A DNA stretch of 64,000 nucleotides. Origin: Pratylenchus scribneri (lineage: Eukaryota; Nematoda; Chromadorea; Rhabditida; Pratylenchidae). Location: contig JAQSEB010000133.1 of assembly GCA_030063045.1 (NCBI GenBank), positions 62,001 to 126,000 of the forward strand. The letters run 5' to 3'. The notes below the pieces were generated by a model. That model did not search any database, had not been told where the DNA came from, and saw only the letters and a list, made by a program, of their open reading frames with translations. Made by a program: the position numbers and the translations under genes. Position 1 is the first letter of the stretch. The number at the start of each line of letters is the position of its first letter. Of this stretch, positions 1 to 11,085 are shown piece after piece.

Positions 1-392
1 TCTTCCTTGGCACAAAAACAATTGAAGGAACATCCGATTTCTTCTAAAAAAAATTAATAAAAATTTATAATCTTTGATAAATCAATTAAATTTCAAATTT
101 TTTATCTCCCATTATTTTTTTTACTTTTGATTTTTGCTGCGCAGCGAAAAATTAGACTTAAATAGGCCCTACATCCAAAAAATTAGATATTTTTTGATTT
201 TTACCTTTACACGTCCCGTGAGGTTGCCGTTTGATGATAGGCGGGCAACATCGCACTTTCCCTTCTTTGTAGCATTTGACCTTTTCTAAAAAATTTTTTG
301 AAGTTTTGAAATGCAATGAATTTACCTCCATGGAGGAATGCCAGCAATGCAAATGCAACCATCAATGACAAGAAAATGTTGTTGGCCATCAT
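1..392 (-). CDS. Small secreted cysteine-rich peptide, 5' exons (partial at left edge)
   Basis: Exons read 392-326, 285-205 and 43-1, with GT-AG introns of 40 and about 160 bp. Each intron falls in phase 1 and the frame holds across both. The start is the first of two adjacent ATG codons. Residues 1 to about 22 (MMANNIFLSLMVAFALLAFLHG) form a typical signal peptide: short head, hydrophobic core, small residues at the end. The mature part is basic and rich in cysteine, with a CC doublet in KVRCCPP, single Cys in KVKCYKE and PHGTCK, and a third exon reading EEIGCSFNCFCAKE. That gives seven cysteines before the window edge. If the second intron is retained, the protein ends at a stop after about 64 residues. 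I do not recognise the family. The layout fits a secreted disulphide-rich peptide (defence, signalling or host-interaction type), which is inference. The C-terminus lies outside the window. Confidence 0.6.
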
Positions 393-904
393 ATTTGGAA
401 CGAAATATATTGTTGTTAGAACAAATGGAATTTTTTGCCAAAAATAAACTAAAAATTATATATAATAATTATTTAAAAGGGAAGAATTAATGTAATATAA
501 ATTTAATAAAATAAAGAATATAATAAATTAAAAAAAGATGGAATATTTGAAAAATATGGAAAATATATTTTAAAAGGTTGAATAAAAAAAGGAAATAAAT
601 TTTTAAAATGAATATTTAATTTTGGAATGGAAATAGAGAACCATAAAAAATTGTGAATGGAAATTGAAATAAAATAATGGTAAATGTGGTAAATTTTTAT
701 AATATAATCATTTAGGTCCCTTTAATGCATTTTTTTTAGCTTTTAAAGAAAGCAAAGATTGATTGAATGAATGATCGAAAAGCAAAAGCGAAGGATGAAA
801 AATGCAATGAATTGGACAAATGGAAATAATGAATTCTATAAAGTTAAAAAAGTCACCTACAAATTTATGCATTTTCATTTCTAGAAGCTTTCCTTACTCC
901 AAAC

Positions 905-1688
905 CAGGGATGCCATCTCCAAAACCCAAAAACTCGGCATCCGGGTCCAAAAACTCGGAAAAAACTCGGCAAAAATTTTCAAAAACTCGGCAAAAAACTC
1001 GGCATTTAAAAATCGTGTTTAAATGCAATATAAAAGCTTTAAAAATATTTATACTTTATATTTCTCTTGTGATTTAACTTGTTTGAGCAATTGGGGTTGC
1101 GAAATAAAGATAACAAAAGCTTAAAAAATTCCTGGAAGGAGGAAAATTAATTAAAAATTGCCATTTATGGAAGAATGTTGGCCAAAAATTACATTGAATT
1201 AGACCGAAAAATGGCCAAGAGTGAAAAATTAGACTAAAAAATTGCAGCGCAGCAAAAAATTAGACTGAAAAATTGCAGCGCAGCAAAAAATTAGACTGAA
1301 AAATTGCAGCGCAGCAAAAAATTAGACTGAAAAATTGCCGCGCAGCGAAAAATTAGACTGAAAAATTGCCGCGCAGCGAAAAATTAGACTGAAAAATTGC
1401 CGCGCAGCGAAAAATTAGACTGAAAAATTGCCGCGCAGCGAAAAATTAGACTAAAAAATTGCCGCGCAGCGAAAAATTAGACTAAAAAATTGCCGCGCAG
1501 CGAAAAATTAGACTGAAAAATTGCCGCGCAGCGAAAAAATTTGACTAAAATTGGAAAAATCGGCAAAAACTCGGCAAAATATGAAAAACTCGGCAAAAAC
1601 TCGGCATTGATAAAAACCCGGCAAAAACTCGGCAAGGTAATCAAAAACTCGGCACATGCCGAGTTTCCCCGGTATTATGGCATCCCTG
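905..1688. mobile_element. hAT-like MITE with AACTCGGC-rich ends
   Basis: Terminal inverted repeats CAGGGATGCCAT and ATGGCATCCCTG lie at 905-916 and 1677-1688. They are flanked by a perfect 8-bp direct repeat CTCCAAAC at 897-904 and 1689-1696. An 8-bp target duplication and CAGGG-type ends are the hallmark of the hAT superfamily. There is no transposase ORF, so the element is non-autonomous. Both flanks inside the TIRs are filled with short AACTCGGC-type repeats, and the centre holds a 31-bp tandem array. Confidence 0.85.
1222..1546. repeat. 31-bp tandem array, about 10 units
   Basis: The unit alternates AAAAATTGCCGCGCAGCG with AAAAATTAGACT and recurs every 31 bp about ten times. The first three units read GCAGCGCAGCA and later units GCCGCGCAGCG, so the array has expanded in two blocks. 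It forms the core of the hAT-like MITE that surrounds it. Confidence 0.9.
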
Positions 1689-2350
1689 CTCCAAACTCCA
1701 ATTGATACAAAAAATTCGAATTGGAAATAAAATTAATAAAATTGTAAAAAATGAATTAAATGAGAAATTTTTGTAGAAAATGGTTGAATAAATATTAATT
1801 CCAATTATATTCATTTAAAGGCTAAAACAATTGAGAAGATGGAATATTAATTCTGAATAATTATTTTTATTTTGAATAATTGACAAAATTCATTTAGCAA
1901 AATAAATAATTTTTATTCTTTTCATTTTATCACCATTTTTAATTTTTTCCACCTATCAAAGCATTTTAGCCCCAAGAAGGTGGTGAGCTAAAAATAAAAA
2001 TGTATATTTTTTCGGCCACCATTTTTAATTTTTTCCACACACTGCCAAAGCATTTTAGCGATTATAATTTTATTTATTTAAAAAATGCTGAATAGTCATC
2101 AGATTTTTTTTAATTAATTTTGACTTGAGATTGAAATTAAAAAAAGAAATATTTAGGAAAAAAAATTGATTATTATAAAATTAACTGATAAATTGATGTG
2201 TTAATTGTTGGCTTCTGCTTTCTTTATCAATTTATATGTGTAAATAATGAATTTGATATATCCCGATTAAGTGTGCAAAGAATGAGTTTTATTTATGATA
2301 GATGAACTCATTTGAGTTTTATTCTCTGTAGAATTTACTTCCATCATTAG

Positions 2351-3526
2351 TAGGGTTGCTCAAAGTCGGTTAACCGAACCGAAACCGAAACCGAAAACCG
2401 GGTTTTTTGGCCCAAAAACCGAAACCGAGGTTCGAAAACCGCGAAAACCGAAAACCGAGGGTCCAAACCGACGGTTTTTCGGTTTTTAATTTTCACCTTG
2501 AGGGACAATTTTTGGTTAAAATTTTACCTCATTCGACCATTTTTAATTAAAATTTTTCCCTAATGGGCCATTTTTGGCTTAAAATATTATCTTTTTGGAT
2601 CATTTTTAGCTTAATATTTTTCCTTTCGGGTCTATTTTTGTCTGATTTTTTACTCTATGGCAGGGTTCTCAGATTATTTTCAAAAAAGTACACTGGCCTT
2701 GAAAATAGAGATTTAGGGGTCAAAATAAAGATTTTCGTTTTAAGCTATATAAATTGATAAAAAAAATTTTTATTATAAATGAGCATGAGATTATCAAGCA
2801 GGACTAAGATTACATGCTTTTTGAGAAGAAATTTTTACAATTTTTCGAGCCGAAGACGAAAAATTTAGACCAAAAATAGCCGCGCAGCGAAAAATTTTAT
2901 CATTTTTTTATAATTTCATGAAAAAAAGTACATAAAGTAACACAATGACCCAAATAAAGTACAAATCTTTAAATAAAGTACATCTGAGAACCCTGCTCTA
3001 TGGCCATCTTTGCCTTTAATTTTACCCTCCAAGAAAATTTTTGGTCTATTTTTTATTCAAAACCATTTTCAACTGAAATTTTTTGCTTAAACGGGCATTT
3101 TTAATATAAATTATTTCATTTATGATCCTTTCTTTTCTAATTTTTCTCCCTGCGGGGCCATTTTTATTAGAAATTCTTCTTTTTGTGAATTATTTAGGCT
3201 AAAATTTTTCTCTGCTTGGCTTTTTTGAAATATTTTCTCTTTTGGGCCTTTATTGTTGAAGCAAACCTAGAAGAATAACTAAAAATTGATGTAAAATATT
3301 GGATATGTGATATTTGAATAAATTTTCTTTGATTTTTTTGCGAAATTTTATGAAAAATTAAATTTTTCAAAAATTTTTTGACCATTTTTCTAAAAACCGA
3401 GAAAAACCGGAAAACCGAAACCGAAAACCGAGAATTTTTTCAAACCGAAACCGAAAACCGACATTGGAAAACCGAGAAAACCGAAAACCGGAAACCTCGG
3501 TTTAAAACCGACTTTGAGCAATCCTA
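2351..3526. mobile_element. hAT-like MITE with AAACCG-rich ends
   Basis: The left end TAGGGTTGCTCAAAGTCGG and the right end CCGACTTTGAGCAATCCTA are inverted copies with one mismatch. The flanks are a perfect 8-bp target duplication ATCATTAG (2343-2350 and 3527-3534). Both subterminal zones consist of AAACCG/AAAACCG runs in opposite orientation. No transposase is encoded. A second, younger MITE (2661-2995) is inserted inside it. Confidence 0.85.
2661..2995. mobile_element. Nested hAT-like MITE, 335 bp
   Basis: The ends CAGGGTTCTCAGAT and ATCTGAGAACCCTG are perfect inverted repeats. The 8-bp target duplication CTCTATGG is exact at 2653-2660 and 2996-3003. The element lies inside the larger AAACCG-rich hAT-like element, so it inserted later. 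It has no coding capacity. It contains one copy of the CGCGCAGCGAAAAATT motif that is tandemly repeated in the element at 905-1688. Confidence 0.9.
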
Positions 3527-3556
3527 ATCATTAGCTTTATTGATAAAAATGGTTGG

Positions 3557-3918
3557 CAGACATTTGCGCACCCGACACTTGCGGACTAAACGGTCTGGCG
3601 CCGATGGTGGTAAAGCTATTGTGGAATTGCTTAGAGCATTTTATTAGGCATAAAATTAGCTACAAAATGATATTAAAAGCATTGGCCAATGTTGAATATT
3701 CATTGAGTTATGGCCAAAAAAACGTTGGTTTAATTTAAATTGTGTTTTTGGTTGTTTTTTGGCCATAACTCGGTGAATATTCAACAATGACCGATGCTTT
3801 TGATGTCCTTTTGTAGCTAATTTTATGCCTAATAATATGCAAGAACAATTCCTCAACAGCTTTACCACCATCGGCGCCAGACCGTTTCGTCCGCAGTGTC
3901 GGGTCCGCAAGTGTCGTA
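3557..3918. mobile_element. Foldback MITE, family A, copy 1
   Basis: The left half (GACACTTGCGGAC, then GCGCCGATGGTGGTAAAGCT) is an inverted copy of the right half over roughly 170 bp. The two arms meet near 3735, so the whole element folds into one hairpin. Three further copies occur at about 4368-4733, 6205-6547 and 15266-15606. No transposase is present and the target duplication is not clear. Confidence 0.75.
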
Positions 3919-3981
3919 ATATGATAAAAAAATAATATTAATATAATTTCCATTCTTTGTTCATCTGCATATAAAAATCAT

Positions 3982-6900
3982 TCATATTGTTGATCCATTC
4001 GTAATAATTCGTCGTGAAATGTGCATGACATTAATTTTGGTATTCTCAGTTTTGATGAGGCCAATTTTATTCAACAATTTGTTGATGGCCTTTTTGTATT
4101 CCGAACTTAAAATATATTTTTAATTTCTTTTTTTTCGCTTTCTTATTTATACCCATAAATGTAGAGAATGATTAGGGCAGATGCTTGTGGCAATTTCATA
4201 ATGAACGAGCAAATTGTGTTGTGCACATCCTGGTCCCATCCAGCCAATGGGGTTATAAAAGCGAAAAGTGAGGGCGTTATACGGGCCACGCACATCTGTG
4301 GTGAGATGTGGTTCAATTTTAATTTTTATAGATTTGTTAAAAATAATTTAAATATCTAGATGCTGAATAAGCATGCGAAATGTGTGGATGAAACTTTGAT
4401 GATGCTGTCGGTGGGAAGCCTGCTGCTGTGGAATTATGTGCAATTTGTTAGACATGAAATTGCTATAAAATAGCATCAAAAGCTTTGGCCAATGTTGAGT
4501 ATTTACCGAGTTATGGCCGAAAACGGTCAGAAAAACAATTTAGATTAAAACTAAGGGCTTTTTGGCCATAACTAGGTGAATATTCAACATTGGCAAAATT
4601 TTTTTGATGTCATTTTGTAGCTAATTTTATGCTTAATAAAATTTCTATAAACAATGTCGCAGCAACGTTCTCACCATCAGCGCCAGACTATTTTGTCCAC
4701 ACCTGTGGCGTCCGCAAATGTCATAACAGGTTATACCAAATTTTAGAAATTTCGGCTTTTAAGCCATAATCAAATTAGCTGGTTCGATTCGGCATTACCA
4801 TAAAAACTGTGAATTTTAATTTCAAAAATTTGTTTTAAAGCTTAGTTAGTTTTAAAAGGAATTTAACCAAAATTGGTTGGATTTAAACAACGGTTCAATT
4901 TTTAAAATGAGTTCTATTCGATGATACTGAGTAGAATGAACCTCTCTTTATTTAAAAAGCTTGAAATCGAGATTTCCAAAGTTGTTTAAAGGAAATCAAT
5001 CGACATTTTTGGGAATTTCCATAATAGTTATTTATTAATGAAATAAAAAATTAACCATAATGACAATGAAGCAAATGCAGCGAAAGAAGCGTTTATCCAT
5101 TTTTGTTTGGGCATTATTGTTGTTGTGTATTTTTGGGCGTAAAAACCATATGAAAATGTACAACAAAATGGCTGTGCCAACCATAACAAAAACGAGCGAA
5201 TTCTCAAAATATTGATTGCTACCCGGCGTTGATTGATTTTCGAAGTAGACAGTTGCAGCCGTGCAAATTAAAACCCTGAAAATGGTTCGAAAAATTTGCG
5301 GCCATAAAATGTTACAACGAAATATTCAGACTTAGTTATTAAAAATAGGATAATTTAAGCTAAATATACAGTTTAAGTTGAATTAATTTAAAAAATGTGC
5401 CAAATTTGGTCAAATTTTATAGATCAAAAACCCCATTTTTTAAATGAAAATTTTGGGTTGATTCAATTATTTTTATGATATAATTAAATTATCATTGTTT
5501 TTTCTACTAAATACGAAATTCATCGTTTTTTAAAAATTTACATTTAATTTAAATGCTTACTTATTTGAATTAATAATTACACTTTGGATTAGGCCAAACA
5601 TGAACCAAAGTGAATGGCCAATGCCAATGCTGAACATCATTGTTCCATGCAAAATTTTATGCTTTTTTGTCCTTTAATTATAAATTGGCAATTATTATAA
5701 TTTATATATTTTTTAATCCATTCCCAAAATTTAAGTTAAAATAATTTTTGTTCCCAAAATTTAAGTTAAAATAATTTTTGTTCCCAAAATTTAAGTTAAA
5801 ATAATTTTTGTTCCCAAAATTTAAGTTAAAATAATTTTTGTTCCCAAAATTTAAGTTAAAATAATTTTCGTTCCCAAAATTTAGGTTATCCCAAAATTTA
5901 TTTGGGATGGTTATTGGAAAATAAAATATGGAATTTTTATTACCATATTGGACAAAATACATTCAAAAAACGTTCAAGTGCAATGATAAGTGGCATTGTG
6001 GTCAACAATTCATACCAGAATACAAAAAAGCCAAATTGAAAGAAGCAATTGGCCAATGTGATTGGTGTTGTCGCAAACACAAATGACTGCATGATCAAAC
6101 TGCTCACATCGCCCATTACGATGCATAATGCTTCAAGGGCAATCAACAAATTGCAAGTCGTACGTAGATTGCTGTAGGGCATTTAATTGCATTTTATATT
6201 TGTGGACGGACCCGACAGTTGCGGGCGAAATCTTAGGTGCTGAAGGTTGTAAAGCTTCTGTGGCATTGTTTATAGAATTTTATTAGGCATAAAATTAGTA
6301 ACAAAATGACATCAAAAGTTTTGGCCAATGTTGAATATTCACCGAATATTACCAAAAAACAACTGTTGTTCAATAAAAATTGCTGACCATTTTTAGCCAT
6401 AATTCGGTGAATACTCAATTTTGGATAATGATTTTGATATAATTTTGTGACTAATTTTATGCCTAATAAAATTCTACAAATAATGCCACAGTATCTTTAC
6501 CAACCAACGACACCAGCAGCAAACAATTTCATCCGCAAATATCGGTTAACCATTTAATTGAATTTTAAATATTTTCGACGTACAGTTATATTTTAAGAGA
6601 AAGTATCGATTTACTCATAAAAATTAGAATTTTCCCAAAAATTTCATTTAGAAAAATTGGCAAATAATTAGAGGCCATAGGCAAATGCCCAAGTCTATTA
6701 GGCTTGTAAATGTGTTTTGAATTACCGTATTTATTCTATTAGAAGCCCATGGGTTTATAAATTTCAGAGCCCTACGAGGTGGGGAATTTTCAGAAATTTT
6801 AGAGACAAAAAATGCTTATTTCGATTTAATTTCACCTCTAAATTGGTTATTTTTGGCAAGAATTTTTCGATGGGTGGGCTTCTATTAGAGACTGGGCTTC

Positions 6901-7321
6901 TACTAGAGACTGGGCTACTAATAGAATAAATACAGTAAATTGACTTATTTTGATGAAAGATTGTAAAAGCTTCTAATATCTAAACCGGCTTCTCAATCTC
7001 ACGTTGATGAATCTACCTTGATTAGTAATATTTGCCATAAACATGTGGTCATATTTTATGGACTAAAAAATGCACATTTTATTCATGGGTAAATTATTTT
7101 TTATTAATTTGTAATCTTTTAACCCCTTTTCCAGCATGTATTGGGCTGAAATATTCGGCACTAATTTTGTCTCTAACATAATTGTGCATTCTGCGCAAAA
7201 CTTTTATTTCATTATCCAAAAAAATTCACCTGGATAAAATGGTAACCACCAGTAGAGCCGCATTCGACAAACATTCCGCTAGGGTCAATATATAAATAAT
7301 TACTTTGGTCAGCAAAATCAT
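3982..7321 (-). CDS. Serpentine 7TM chemoreceptor (Srsx/rhodopsin-like), intact, 6 exons
   Basis: Exons read 7321-7230, 6171-5944, 5671-5561, 5275-5056, 4295-4153 and 4105-3982. They total 918 bp, or 305 residues plus stop, and every intron phase matches. Seven hydrophobic segments follow in order. TM1 is in exon 1 (LTLAECLSNAALLVVTILS). TM2 and TM3 are in exon 2, ending at LIIALERFLNVFCPIW, where ERF sits at the usual DRY position. TM4 is in exon 3 (MMFSIGIGHSLWFMFGLIQ). TM5 and a basic third loop are in exon 4 (WFLRPKIHNNNN). TM6 and TM7 are in exon 5, and the tail GSEYKKAINKLLNK is the usual post-TM7 helix. Receptors of this type sit in sensory cilia and bind odour or peptide ligands; the ligand here is unknown. 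The family name is moderately sure, the 7TM nature very sure. Two foldback MITEs, a TA-flanked MITE and a 30-bp minisatellite lie within its introns. Confidence 0.85.
4368..4733. mobile_element. Foldback MITE, family A, copy 2 (diverged)
   Basis: It shares the core of copy 1 (GCCAATGTTGAGTATTTACC, ATAACTAGGTGAATATTCAA) and ends in a degenerate GTGGCGTCCGCAAATGTC. The arms are inverted but more diverged than in copies 1 and 4, which suggests an older insertion. It lies in the fourth intron of the serpentine receptor. Confidence 0.6.
5721..5886. repeat. 30-bp intronic minisatellite, five full units plus a partial
   Basis: TTCCCAAAATTTAAGTTAAA plus ATAATTTTTG repeats with exact 30-bp spacing from 5721, 5751, 5781, 5811 and 5841, ending in a partial unit at 5871. 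The units are nearly identical, so expansion is recent. It lies in the intron between the TM3 and TM4 exons of the receptor. The open frame it creates on the minus strand follows from the period being a multiple of three and is not a gene. Confidence 0.9.
6205..6547. mobile_element. Foldback MITE, family A, copy 3
   Basis: The left end GGACCCGACAGTTGCGGGCG and the right end TCATCCGCAAATATCGG are diverged family-A termini. The inner arms ATTAGGCATAAAATTAG and CTAATTTTATGCCTAAT are exact inverted copies. It lies in the first intron of the serpentine receptor. Confidence 0.65.
6725..6935. mobile_element. TA-flanked MITE (Tc1/mariner-like ends), 211 bp
   Basis: The ends CCGTATTTATTCTATTAG and CTAATAGAATAAATACAG are inverted repeats, flanked by TA on both sides. 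A TA target and CxGTATTTA ends fit the Tc1/mariner group, but no transposase is present. A short direct repeat CTTCTA(C/T)TAGAGACTGGG lies at the right end. Confidence 0.65.
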
Positions 7322-7385
7322 TAAATTCTAATTGAAATTGGAAAAATGATTATAAAATAATTTTAATGTTTTCTTTAGTTAGTTT

Positions 7386-8420
7386 ACTTGTTTTTTTATT
7401 TCTACCCCCACGACCCAAAAAAACGTCTTGTCTCAGAAAATGTATCACGGCACGAAATGTTTAGTCTCATAATGTCGAAAAAGGCAAAATTTTATCAAAA
7501 TTCCAAGCATATATTTCGTGCGTTTTCCCCGGTGTTTGGTCATCCATCTCTATAATAGTGCAAATATGGTCATGTCAACAATAGTACAAATTTGGGCGAG
7601 CCCACAAATGGTATAAATGAAAAATTCAGTTTAAATTGAAATAAATAGATAAATAATAAATTTTTTTATAAAAATTATTTAAAAATAAAGAAAAAGAAAA
7701 TAAAAGCAGAATGCAGAACTAGCACAAAATGTTCGGATAAAAAAAAGAATAAAATGTGTGGAGAAAGAAAAACGTCAAATGTTTGGAGAAGTACTAGGTC
7801 ATGTTGACAATAATATAAATGTGGGCATGTCCAAAATAGTACAAATAAAAAATTTATTTTAACTTTAAAAGTTAATATATATCAGGCGGTTGATTTTTTG
7901 TACTCAATTCATTTCTGGGGTTCTAATTAAAATGAGATATGTGGTTTTTTTGATTCGCCTAGGCCATACTCTCGAATTGGCCATAAAATTATGGCCAAGC
8001 CGCGCATGACTTGGACAAATCAAAAACCAAATATATGGTCTTTGATCAAAACACCGGAAAACTACCGAGTGCAAAAAATCAATCGCGTATTCATTTTTAA
8101 GTTAAAATATTTTTTGTGCTATTGTGGACGACCATATTTGTACTGCCCGCCTATCTATTGTAGAGATGACCTCGGACGGTTTGGAGAAACAAAAACGTAA
8201 AATGTTTGGAAAAACAAAAACGTAAAATGCTTAGAGAAACAAAAACATAATATTTGGATTTTCAATTCATTTTTTTTATTTTTACCATTGTAGACATGAC
8301 CAAAATTGCACTGCCCTTTTCCTGCTGTTGTGGAATGTGGATGATGCCACTTTTTCCCCTTTCGTACATTATGAGACGACAGACGAGACATTTCGCGACG
8401 AGACATTATGAGGCCCCAGC
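7386..8420. mobile_element. Long imperfect inverted-repeat element, probably composite
   Basis: The outer arms share ACGAAATGTTTAGTCTCATA-like sequence near 7455 and its inverse near 8360-8420. The inner arms AGTGCAAATATGGTCATGTC (near 7558) and GACATGACCAAAATTGCACT (near 8293) are inverted. Short direct repeats AACGTAAAATG...GGA(A/G)AAACA occur around 8190-8245. The exact ends and the target duplication could not be fixed, so the superfamily is unknown. The small ORFs inside it have no recognisable content. Confidence 0.4.
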
Positions 8421-8439
8421 AGCCGCAGGACATTTTCTA

Positions 8440-10180
8440 GGCGAGCCAATTTATATATGTTTATTTTTTCAACATTTTAATTAGAAAAAATATCAGAAAA
8501 ATGCAAATGACGAATTATGCTTAATAATAATAATGGACATGATATTGGCAAATTGAAGGATGGGATCCTTATAATATCATTAAATTTTTAAGCTCGGCCA
8601 ATCTATCTTTTTATATTGATCATCCAAAACTCTAATATTTTAGAGCCAAATTATGGCCATAATACAAAAATAAAGGCGATTTTTCAAAGTTTTCGGCCCC
8701 AATTTACCTCATTATTTGATAAATGTATCAATGAATAGACAATAAATTTGGCGATAAAATGCACTTTTAGAAAATCATTTAATTTTGTGAATTGGGTGGC
8801 TAGCTAAAGCTCAAGAAAATCGCTGAGACAGAAATGGCAACAGAAATGGCAAGACAGAAATGTCCCTAGCTTAATTGAAGGATGGGAACCATATACATCA
8901 TTAAATTTTTATGCTTAGCCAATTATGTAATTAGTGCATTATAATATAATACTTTAAATATTTTTTTCCTTCTCAATGATTTTTTGAATCCAATAATTTA
9001 TTCAGCATAATTTGCGGAAATCAGGTTCAATTTCTATAATCTCTGCACTATGCGTTCATTAGCCTATTTAATTAAATTAGCATATAAGCCAAAATAAAGG
9101 CTAAAGGGAAATACAAATAAGCCAACCATTTTAATTTAATGAAATATGAAATTAATGAAAAAAATAAATTTTTTTATTTTTTTTACAATTAGAATTTTAA
9201 TAACCTAAAATGCCAATCAGGATCGAAGCGAATTTGAGAACTTTGTCAAATTTTGTTTATATTGAATATAAAATAAAATAAGAAAATTAATTAATAAAAT
9301 TTATTCAACAATAATTAATTTAATTTTATATAATTAAAGGAGTAAAAAAATTGAAAATAATCACAAAATATAATAATGAAAAAATTATAATTTTCATAAA
9401 TAAAATGTACATTAATAAATTTGCCACGTTACAACTTTAAGGGTCTTAAATTTTAATATCTGCTGGAACACTACTAGCCTCATTAATCCTTCACAACTTT
9501 AGGAATGGGATGGGAGGAAGAATATTTTATGTTAATTGAATTCAAATAATTCTAAAAATTTCCATATTATTTTTACATGGAAAAAATTGTTTGCTGCAAT
9601 GGAAAAGTGCCACCAGCAGTAGAGCTTGATGATCCCAACCATCTACTTATTTAAATTGGATATTTTTATTCCTGCTTTATTCTTGCCCAATTTGGTCCTT
9701 TCCTCTTCGCAAAATTGTTGATTCATGGATTTAAGGCAAAAAATCAAAAATAAAATTTCTTAAAATGTGGCGTATGAATGAAAATTCAATTTTACCCTGG
9801 TTGTATTAATAACACAAACAATTGAAACAGTCTAACAATTAATGTTTTGAATAAATAAAATTTAATGATAAAGCAAGACTAATTATTCCATAATTGTAAT
9901 AAAAGCAAAATATTTTAAAATTTCTTTATCCAAAAATTTTCAACGCTTTAAATGATTTCAGTTATGGTTGCGCCATTAATTTTATACAATTTTTTATCAT
10001 TTTCCATTTCTATCAAAAATCACTTTTTAAATTATTTCATTAATCAATAAATTTTTATTATTTCGCAAAATTTATCGGAATTTGTTTATCATAAAATATT
10101 TTCATAATAATTAAAAAAAATAAAAAATTATCAAAAAATAATAATTTTATTTTAGTTTTACGCAAGAATAATAAAATAAC
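8440..10180. other. Gene-free AT-rich stretch
   Basis: I see no exon with convincing splice sites, no RNA gene and no clear repeat here. It separates the inverted-repeat element from the tandem receptor pair. Some sequence near 10185-10400 (CATGTGTAATTTATTCCAAG) recurs upstream of the second receptor, which marks the left part of the duplicated block. Confidence 0.6.
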
Positions 10181-10729
10181 AATGACATGTGTAATTTATT
10201 CCAAGAATTGTTTCTAAACTTTTTAATTAATAGTAAAATAACACCTGTTGCATAGCGTAATTGACTGCGAATGCGAATCAGCTTTTATGCCGTATGAATT
10301 TTTTATTTAAAATATGGATTCCGCCATTGAAGTTGTAGAATTCTATTAAATACCTAATATTCATATTTCTAACTTCCATATTATTCTATTGTTATTATTT
10401 ACAGAATAAATGTTAGAAGCCAGAGTTGACACTAGTACTGGCCAAGAATGGGCTGATGTTGATCCCATGTATCATTACACGGTGAAAACAATCGTACTTA
10501 TATTTGTACTTGTGGTTGTTGGCCCTTTGTTCAAATTGAGTAAAAGAAGGCCAGTATTGATGTTCTTGTTTAGCAAGGTGAACAGATTATGAGATGTATT
10601 ACAAATTATTATAAATCATTATTAAAATTCGAAAAATTGTTGTATTGCAAATTCGGTAGAAAATGATATAGACAATAGGCATTATTAGTCCATTTTTAAA
10701 TGGAAAATATTTTTTAAAACGAAAGTATT

Positions 10730-11085
10730 TTTAACAACCAAAAATAATTTTATCATCAAAATATTTTTTGACTTTTAATAAATCAGCAAACGATTTTAGA
10801 CCCTACAAATTTTATAACATTTAATGGATCTCATCAAGACGCATCGAAAATTATATAAAATGTCACATTTTGATTCAAAATTAAAGAGTTTAAAACTAAA
10901 AACCGGAAATATGGTTTAAACGTCTTAATACTCTTAAATTGTGACAAAACATGTCAAATTATATAATAATCGATGCTTCTCGATGGGTTCTACAAAATTG
11001 TTGTTTAAGGTTTATAGAGTCTAAAACCGGTTACTGATTAATAGAAGTCAAAAACCCTTTTGTTTTTAAAAAATACTTTTGATGG
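10730..11085. mobile_element. Foldback element, family B (GACGCATCGA core)
   Basis: The arms read TCTCATCAAGACGCATCGA on the left and TCGATGCTTCTCGATGGG on the right. They are inverted, flanking AATTATAT and a central hinge near 10900. Related foldbacks with the same core occur near 39560-39850, 40490-40740 and 43700-43960. No target duplication was resolved. It lies in intron 1 of receptor copy 1. Confidence 0.55.
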
